From positions 1-41,447 of the forward strand of contig JABDBT010000005.1 in NCBI GenBank assembly GCA_013288465.1: 41,447 bases of DNA. The letters run 5' to 3'. The number at the start of each line of letters is the position of its first letter. The stretch's first letter is position 1. The DNA comes from Bacteroidota bacterium. GTDB taxonomy: Bacteria > Bacteroidota > Bacteroidia > Sphingobacteriales > Sphingobacteriaceae. Made by a program: the position numbers and the translations under genes. Below the pieces are notes generated by a model. It did no database searches, had not been told where the DNA came from, and saw only the letters and a list, made by a program, of their open reading frames with translations. Shown here piece after piece: positions 36,334 through 41,447 of the stretch.

Positions 36334-38475
36334 ATGAAAAAAATATTGATAATCTTATACCTGGTTGTACAAAATAGCTTAGTTTTTGCCAATTCGGTTG
36401 ATACCGTAAAAATCGCCCGGTGGGGCTCCCAGTTTTTAACTAACCAATACTTTCTTGAACTGGAAGACCCCAACCATACCCTTACCATAAATGATGTGGT
36501 TCATAACAATAGCTTTCACAGCGTTACCTCAACGCTTCCCTTTTTAAAATACTCAAAATCGGTTACCTGGTTAAAATTTGCATTAAAAAACAACACCGAC
36601 AAGTTATACATACCCATAACAATTGGAAGAAGCATTATTGATGAATTTGATCTTTACTATGAAGAACCCCAAAGTAATCGTCTTATACACTTGTCATCGA
36701 TCGATCCGCAGTTCAATTTAAATTTTTCGGCTCAAACAATCACCTTTATTAATGTGCCTCTTTTACCCGGTTCATCTAAAACGGTATTTATAAGGGTGAA
36801 AAGTAATGTATCGGCAATTGTACCGGTTGAAATTCACAGCGCCGATCAGTTTGTAGAAGAAATTGATATTGGCAACATCACTAATGGCGCTGTAATGGGC
36901 ATATTTTTTATAATGGCGCTGTATAATTTAATGCTTTTTATTGTTGTAAATGATCGCAGTTACCTGTATTATGTTTTTTACATTGTTTCGTTGGGTATTT
37001 CGCAAGCGTTGATATTAGGTTATGGCAATACCATGTTTTTAAATGATAGAACCATCTTAAACAGCTATATTTTCCCTATTTCCAGGGTGTTTTTTGGTTA
37101 TTCGATATTATTATTTGTAGGGGAGTTTTTGCAGTTAAAAGAAAACCTAAAAAAGTACCATAACCTGTACTTGCTATTATATGTAATGTACACATTGCCC
37201 CTAATTGCTGTACTCTTACATCTTCCCTCAATTGCTTACCTTTTAACCACCATAAGCGCATTCATTATTTCAATAACCTTGCTGTTTATTGGCTTCTATC
37301 TGTATATTAAGGGGTATAAGCCTGCCAAGTTTTTCATGGTTGGCTGGGGTTTGTCATTGTTGGCCATTTTGTTATCAGTGGCGCGCAGTAAAGGTTTTAT
37401 ACCTTATAGCCATGTAACGGCCAATATTGCTATTTATGCCGCTATAATTGAATTGATATTATTTTCGGTAGCATTGGCCGATAAAATCAACTTTTACAGG
37501 CACCAAAAAGACGAATCGCAGTTTGCGTCTCTTAAAATAGCTAAAGAAAATGAACGTTTGATCACCGAGCAAAACATCTTTTTAGAAAACAAGGTAAAAG
37601 AGCGTACGCAGGAGTTAATTGAAACCAATCAAAACCTGTCGGTAACTATCGAAAATTTAAAATCGGCACAGTTTCACCTCATCGAAACCGAAAAAATGGC
37701 TTCGCTTGGGCAGCTTACCGCCGGTGTAGCGCATGAGATCAATAACCCCATAAATTTTGTAAGCGCCAATATTGCTCCATTAAGGCTTGATTTTAATGAA
37801 TTATTCTCGCTGCTTAATAAATATGATGAAGCGGTAACTAATCCGGGCAAGCCCGAATTATTAGATCTGGCCCTCAAATACAAGCAAAAAATTGACCCTG
37901 ATTTTGTAAGGAACGAGATAAGGAGCTTACTTGATGGTATTGAAGACGGGGCAAACCGCACATCTGAAATTGTGCAAAGCTTGCGCACTTTTAGCAGGAT
38001 GGATGAATTGGTGCTAAAACCTGCCAACATAAATACAGCGATATTAAATACGCTTATACTTTTAAGAAGCTCTATTCCATATTATATTGAGGTAAAGCCG
38101 GTATTGGATAAGCTGGAGCCTTTAAATTGCTACTCGGGTAAAATTAACCAGGTATTGGTGAACCTGATCAACAACAGTATTCAAGCTATTAAAGCTAAAG
38201 AGCATCACCAGGCCGAAAGTATTGTAATTGCTACCCGCGACGAGAACGATCATATTATTATTGAAATAACTGATACAGGTATTGGTATGACCAACGAAAC
38301 GAGGCAACGCATATTTGAGCCGTTTTTTACTACCAAAGATGTTGGCGATGGCACAGGCCTTGGGTTATCTATCGTATTTGGCATTATTGAAAAACACCAG
38401 GGTACAATTGATGTACAATCAACACCCGGCGAAGGTTCGACCTTTACCGTAACGTTACCCAAAGACTTGAAATAA
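36334..38475 (+). CDS. 7TMR-DISM sensor histidine kinase
   Basis: This 713-residue kinase has a signal peptide (1-20), an extracytoplasmic 7TMR-DISMED2-like beta domain (about 25-175), seven transmembrane helices (about 183-385), a coiled coil (about 390-450), then an H-box MASLGQLTAGVAHEINNP with His467. The N-box INQVLVNLINNSIQAI, DTGIGM and TTKDVGDGTGLGLS form a complete ATPase. DISM sensors often detect carbohydrates or small molecules outside. It is divergent from the receiver gene and ends 4 nt from the convergent Nudix gene. Confidence 0.9.
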   Translation: MKKILIILYLVVQNSLVFANSVDTVKIARWGSQFLTNQYFLELEDPNHTLTINDVVHNNSFHSVTSTLPFLKYSKSVTWLKFALKNNTDKLYIPITIGRSIIDEFDLYYEEPQSNRLIHLSSIDPQFNLNFSAQTITFINVPLLPGSSKTVFIRVKSNVSAIVPVEIHSADQFVEEIDIGNITNGAVMGIFFIMALYNLMLFIVVNDRSYLYYVFYIVSLGISQALILGYGNTMFLNDRTILNSYIFPISRVFFGYSILLFVGEFLQLKENLKKYHNLYLLLYVMYTLPLIAVLLHLPSIAYLLTTISAFIISITLLFIGFYLYIKGYKPAKFFMVGWGLSLLAILLSVARSKGFIPYSHVTANIAIYAAIIELILFSVALADKINFYRHQKDESQFASLKIAKENERLITEQNIFLENKVKERTQELIETNQNLSVTIENLKSAQFHLIETEKMASLGQLTAGVAHEINNPINFVSANIAPLRLDFNELFSLLNKYDEAVTNPGKPELLDLALKYKQKIDPDFVRNEIRSLLDGIEDGANRTSEIVQSLRTFSRMDELVLKPANINTAILNTLILLRSSIPYYIEVKPVLDKLEPLNCYSGKINQVLVNLINNSIQAIKAKEHHQAESIVIATRDENDHIIIEITDTGIGMTNETRQRIFEPFFTTKDVGDGTGLGLSIVFGIIEKHQGTIDVQSTPGEGSTFTVTLPKDLK

Positions 38476-38479
38476 CAGG

Positions 38480-39184
38480 TTAAAAAAACTTATCGGGATT
38501 AGGCACCAGGTTTAAAAATGATTCGAAGTTTTCGGCATAACTGGAGTGGTTAAGTTCATAATAAAACGCACCCTTTCGCGATGACAGTTTATCCTTTTCG
38601 GCTAATTTTACCAATAGCCCGGTTGATAATAGTTTACGGCTAAAATTTCGGTCGTCAAATTTAGTTTGATATACCCCTTCGTAAAGTGCCTGCAATTGCG
38701 GTATAGTGAATTTTTGCGGCAGCAACTGAAATAGTATAGGGTGCAGAGCTGCTTTGTAACGCAATTGCCGTTTTGCCAGCTTAACCATTTCGTCGTGGTC
38801 AAATATCAGTTTGGGCATTTCGGTTAACAGTATCCATTCGGCATGGTAAGTATCACTTAGCTGGTTTTCATATTTATGAATATCTATCAACGCAAAATAA
38901 GCAATGGATAATGTTCTTTCAACCGGGTCACGGTCCGGCTTGCCAAAAACCTGGAATTGTTCCATATAAACATTTTTGAGCCCTGTACATTCTTCCAATA
39001 CGCGTACTGCAGCATCATCCGGGCTTTCATCGGGCCCAATAAAACCACCCATCAAACTCCAGTGGTCTTTTTCAGGCGCAAAGCCGCGGTGTATGAGCAA
39101 TAATTTTATATTGAGCCCGTCAAATCCAAATATTATACAATCAATTGCAGCCAGTACCCGTGTTTGATTTTTATATTTCTGCAT
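38480..39184 (-). CDS. NrtR/AraR-type Nudix regulator
   Basis: This 234-residue protein has an N-terminal Nudix fold (about 8-140) and a C-terminal winged-helix-like part (about 155-225: FTIPQLQALYEGVYQTKFDDRNFSRKLL). This combination is typical of NrtR/AraR repressors rather than hydrolases. The Nudix box (residues 47-69) is degenerate: the consensus REUxEE reads R61-V-L-E-E-C66, losing the Glu at positions 62 and 66 while E65 remains. That fits a sensor domain without catalysis. The ligand is not known. A palindromic site lies 23 bp upstream, and the adjacent GNAT gene is divergent. Confidence 0.85.
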   Translation of the reverse strand: MQKYKNQTRVLAAIDCIIFGFDGLNIKLLLIHRGFAPEKDHWSLMGGFIGPDESPDDAAVRVLEECTGLKNVYMEQFQVFGKPDRDPVERTLSIAYFALIDIHKYENQLSDTYHAEWILLTEMPKLIFDHDEMVKLAKRQLRYKAALHPILFQLLPQKFTIPQLQALYEGVYQTKFDDRNFSRKLLSTGLLVKLAEKDKLSSRKGAFYYELNHSSYAENFESFLNLVPNPDKFF

Positions 39185-39206
39185 AAACTATTTATCAATA
39201 CTTTTA

Positions 39207-39225
39207 GTTGCGTAAATTTCGCAAC
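39207..39225. promoter_or_regulatory. Candidate operator upstream of the Nudix regulator
   Basis: GTTGCG-TAAATTT-CGCAAC is a perfect 6-bp-arm inverted repeat with a 7-bp spacer, extended weakly by TTAG/CTAA outside. It lies between divergent genes and could be an autoregulatory site. Confidence 0.5.
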
Positions 39226-39282
39226 GACTAAATTGCTTAAATATTTTCGGATTATTAAATCTATATTAACCAAACCCTATTA

Positions 39283-39885
39283 ATGGCTATGACCTTTAAC
39301 CATGAAGACGAATACCTATTAGCAGATGAACGTGTATCGCTAAGGCCATTACAGGCAAATGATGATGCATTTCTTTTGCCTTTTGCATTACATGAGCCCG
39401 ATACCTGGAAGTATTCGCAGATAAGCGCCGCAGGCAAACAAGGCATGGCTGATTATATTAACAGCGCGCTTACAGCTAAAGCAACCGGCAAAGAATACCC
39501 GTTTATTGTATATGATAAACAAACCAAAACCTACGCAGGCAGCACCCGGTTTTATGATATTCAACTGCAAAATCAAACCTTGCAATTAGGCTATACCTGG
39601 TATGGCGAAAAATTTAGGGGCACCGGCCTAAACAAGCATTGCAAGTTTTTACTCTTAAAATTTGCGTTTGAGGGTCTTGATATGAAGCGTGTTGAATTTA
39701 GGGCCGATGCCCGGAACAGCCGCAGCATAGCAGCCATGAAAAGCATTGGTTGTATAGCCGAAGGTATTATAAGAAGCACTATGCCTTTGCCAGATGGTAC
39801 CCGCCGCGACTCGATCATATTAAGTATTTTAAAAAGCGAGTGGGAAAATGGCGTGAAGGACAAGTTGTATAGGCAACTTAAATAA
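39283..39885 (+). CDS. GNAT-family N-acetyltransferase (RimJ/RimL-like)
   Basis: This 200-residue protein has an N-terminal VSLRPLQANDD, a central LGYTWYGEKFRGTGLNKHCKFLLLKFAF acetyl-CoA binding motif (R/G-x-x-G-type loop) and a C-terminal VEFRADARNSRSIAAMKSIGCIAEGIIRS segment typical of RimJ/RimL-type acetyltransferases. The acceptor (ribosomal protein, amino acid or drug) cannot be read from the sequence. It is divergent from the Nudix regulator. Upstream is a palindromic site that could control both. Confidence 0.88.
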   Translation: MAMTFNHEDEYLLADERVSLRPLQANDDAFLLPFALHEPDTWKYSQISAAGKQGMADYINSALTAKATGKEYPFIVYDKQTKTYAGSTRFYDIQLQNQTLQLGYTWYGEKFRGTGLNKHCKFLLLKFAFEGLDMKRVEFRADARNSRSIAAMKSIGCIAEGIIRSTMPLPDGTRRDSIILSILKSEWENGVKDKLYRQLK

Positions 39886-39886
39886 T

Positions 39887-39967
39887 GAGAACCAAGAATC
39901 AAGTGGGCTAGGTAGATTATGTGAGCGTGAGACAATAATAAGCTCTTTTTTCTTGATTCTTGACTCT
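39887..39967. repeat. Palindromic CAAGA-type intergenic repeat, copy 1
   Basis: The left arm 39887-39903 (GAGAACCAAGAATCAAG) and right arm 39952-39967 (CTTGATTCTTGACTCT) are complementary over most of their length. The interior holds GACAATAATAAGCTC (39931-39945), shared with copy 2. Confidence 0.7.
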
Positions 39968-40025
39968 TTGTTTATTGATACTGTTTACAAATAGCAACTA
40001 AGTACAAAAACTACGTCCGTAAGGT

Positions 40026-40033
40026 TATCTTTG
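40026..40033 (+). promoter_or_regulatory. Candidate -7 promoter element for the CDGSH gene
   Basis: TATCTTTG matches the Bacteroidota TAnnTTTG consensus and lies 17 bp before the ATG. A convincing -33 element was not seen. Confidence 0.4.
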
Positions 40034-40049
40034 CCGAAAATTAAAATTT

Positions 40050-40274
40050 ATGGCATCAACTAAACTTACTATTAATAATAACGGATCGGTAAAAATAGAG
40101 GGCGACTTTGAAATTGTGGATATGCAGGGCAACAACTACGGCTTGCAGGGACGTACAGTTGTTTCTATTTGCCGTTGTGGTCATTCGGCCAATAAACCTT
40201 TTTGCGATGGATCGCACAAAGGTAATTTTGAGCATAACGCTGAAGCGTTTGATTTGCCCCCGCGTAAGGTTTAA
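40050..40274 (+). CDS. CDGSH iron-sulfur protein
   Basis: This 74-residue protein carries one CDGSH motif, CRCGHSANKPFCDGSHKG, with ligands C41, C43, C52 and H56 for a [2Fe-2S] cluster. The single-motif, compact form is typical of bacterial MitoNEET-like proteins, and it is cytosolic. The role is redox or cluster transfer, not defined by sequence. It lies between two copies of a palindromic repeat. Confidence 0.92.
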   Translation: MASTKLTINNNGSVKIEGDFEIVDMQGNNYGLQGRTVVSICRCGHSANKPFCDGSHKGNFEHNAEAFDLPPRKV

Positions 40275-40282
40275 CTCAGATC

Positions 40283-40405
40283 GAGAGTCAAGAGCCAAGA
40301 ACCAAGAGTCAACTCGATTCCGGTAGGTTGCGTCAGTATGGGACAATAATAAGCTCCTATTGCCTTTTTTATCTTGATTCTTGGCTCTTATCTCTTGGTT
40401 CTCAT
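40283..40405. repeat. Palindromic CAAGA-type intergenic repeat, copy 2
   Basis: The left arm 40283-40312 is made of reiterated CAAGA units, and the right arm 40371-40405 is its approximate reverse complement. The internal GACAATAATAAGCTC (40342-40356) is identical to the one in copy 1. It lies downstream of the CDGSH gene. Confidence 0.7.
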
Positions 40406-40410
40406 TTATA

Positions 40411-41447
40411 CTAATACTTAAACACTTTTCCCCCAACCATTACTTCCTGCGTTTTTTCATCAAAGGTTGCACGTAAACCGGTATGAGCGGCTGCAGTGGT
40501 CATAATGTTGGCAATTGAGTGGCTGTAGCCCGCCTCAACAGGCGCGTTAGGCTGTTTGCGGCTGCGTATGCATTCCATCCAGTTACGTACGTGGTTGGAT
40601 GTTAACGTATCGCCGCCGGTATCTGCCGTTACCACCACTTTTTCGGAAGAGGCCAGGCTCATTTCGGGCAGTAAAAAAGGTTTCAAATCCATAGCGGCGG
40701 CCATCTTATCAGTTAATCCGCCCCTTGAGGTAACTTTATTGGTATTTAAGTTTAGTTCACCACCGTTTGAGTAATAAATTTCGGCAGGGTTTTCGGTGCC
40801 GTTATCCATGCGCGATTGGAATGAAACCTGGAAACCTGTTGACGGGTCATCAGCAGGGCCATAATCAAACGCGGCTGTTATGGTGTCCCAATTACGCCGG
40901 CCATCTTTCCACATATAAATACCGCCGTTGGCAACCGCGCTACGCGGATGTTTAAGCCCGCTAAACCAATGTACGGTATCTATCTGGTGGCTCATCCATT
41001 GCCCGGGCAACCCCGATGAATAAGGCCAGAATAAACGATACTCTAAATATTTTCGGGGATCAAATGCTTCATAGGGGCGGTTTAGTAAAAATCTTTTCCA
41101 ATCGGTATCCTCTTCCCTTAGTTGTGCCACCAATGCCGGCCTGCGCCAGCGCCCAGGCTGGTTCACATTCCAGGTAAGCTCAACCATTTTGATGTCGCCA
41201 AATTTGCCCGATTTTATAAAATCATTGGCGGCATGGTAGTTGGTGCCGCTTCTTCGTTGCGATCCTATTTGCACTATCCTGTCTGAAGCTTTAATAACCC
41301 TTAAAGCCTCGCGGTTATCTTCCATAGTTTCGGCAAACGGCTTTTCGCAATACACATCGCAACCCGCTTTTACCGCTTCAATAGCATGATGCGAATGCTG
41401 AAAATCGGCAGTGCTTACAAATACAGCGTCAACCAGTTTCTTATCAT
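40411..41447 (-). CDS. Gfo/Idh/MocA-family oxidoreductase (5' end outside the window)
   Basis: This gene reads into the right end of the window. The in-frame sequence upstream of an internal ATG at 41355 continues as DKKLVDAVFVSTADFQHSHHAIEAVKAGCDVYCEKPF, which contains the family EKP motif; the true start is therefore beyond the edge. The middle has the substrate-binding region (GSQRRSGTNYHAAND, WPYSSGLPGQWMSHQIDTVHW). Members use NAD(P) to oxidise or reduce sugars and polyols. Some Bacteroidota relatives are Tat-exported, but the leader is not visible here. Near genes do not identify the substrate. Confidence 0.9.
   Translation of the reverse strand, partial: DKKLVDAVFVSTADFQHSHHAIEAVKAGCDVYCEKPFAETMEDNREALRVIKASDRIVQIGSQRRSGTNYHAANDFIKSGKFGDIKMVELTWNVNQPGRWRRPALVAQLREEDTDWKRFLLNRPYEAFDPRKYLEYRLFWPYSSGLPGQWMSHQIDTVHWFSGLKHPRSAVANGGIYMWKDGRRNWDTITAAFDYGPADDPSTGFQVSFQSRMDNGTENPAEIYYSNGGELNLNTNKVTSRGGLTDKMAAAMDLKPFLLPEMSLASSEKVVVTADTGGDTLTSNHVRNWMECIRSRKQPNAPVEAGYSHSIANIMTTAAAHTGLRATFDEKTQEVMVGGKVFKY

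Overview
The window looks like chromosomal DNA of a Bacteroidota bacterium, most likely Sphingobacteriaceae (Mucilaginibacter/Pedobacter-like). Pointers are two large proteins with type IX secretion (T9SS) type-B C-terminal domains next to a PorP/SprF-type protein, TAnnTTTG-type -7 promoter elements, surface glycoside hydrolases, a 7TMR-DISM histidine kinase and a NrtR-type Nudix regulator. The genus is inferred from gene content and style only.

Layout. 1-2.7 kb: Tat-exported metallophosphoesterase and a convergent GH35-type glycosidase, with a strong terminator between them. 3-6.7 kb: urea-transporter-like protein, a GMC oxidoreductase plus gluconate-2-dehydrogenase-subunit-3-like pair, and a small membrane protein. 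7-12 kb: a large multidomain GH31 enzyme with LacI-type palindromes upstream and downstream, a lipoprotein with a CxxCH motif, and tRNA-Ser(CGA) beside a cluster of hairpins. 12.3-15.2 kb: CPA1 cation/proton antiporter and tRNA-Ser(TGA). 14.2-18.9 kb: a tight five-gene minus-strand operon (PASTA protein, rhodanese, MltG, thioesterase, YihY) divergent from ddl, a cell-wall neighbourhood. 18.9-20.3 kb: an AT-rich islet of two small membrane-protein genes bounded by 31-bp inverted repeats. 20.3-27.1 kb: M1 peptidase, Sfp-type phosphopantetheinyl transferase, and a divergent 1311-residue single-module NRPS of the Pls/PosA architecture, whose stop codon lies in a heptamer tandem array. 27.2-35.7 kb: PorP/SprF homologue and two paralogous PKD-rich T9SS type-B surface proteins that differ in their N-terminal module, separated by a 157-bp hairpin element. 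35.8-38.5 kb: divergent response regulator and histidine kinase. 38.5-41.4 kb: Nudix-type regulator with a degenerate Nudix box, GNAT acetyltransferase, CDGSH protein between two related palindromic repeats, and a Gfo/Idh/MocA oxidoreductase cut by the window end.

How the genes may work together. The NRPS needs phosphopantetheine on its carrier serine, and the divergent transferase is the obvious supplier; the pair could make a short amide or a homopolymer of an amino acid, perhaps a basic one. The PorP/SprF homologue and the two large surface proteins match the SprF/SprB arrangement, in which a dedicated outer-membrane partner serves T9SS type-B cargo. The GMC oxidoreductase has no signal of its own and probably leaves the cytoplasm bound to its Tat-signal-bearing partner. 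The intergenic space is unusually rich in palindromic or tandem repeats of several unrelated kinds.
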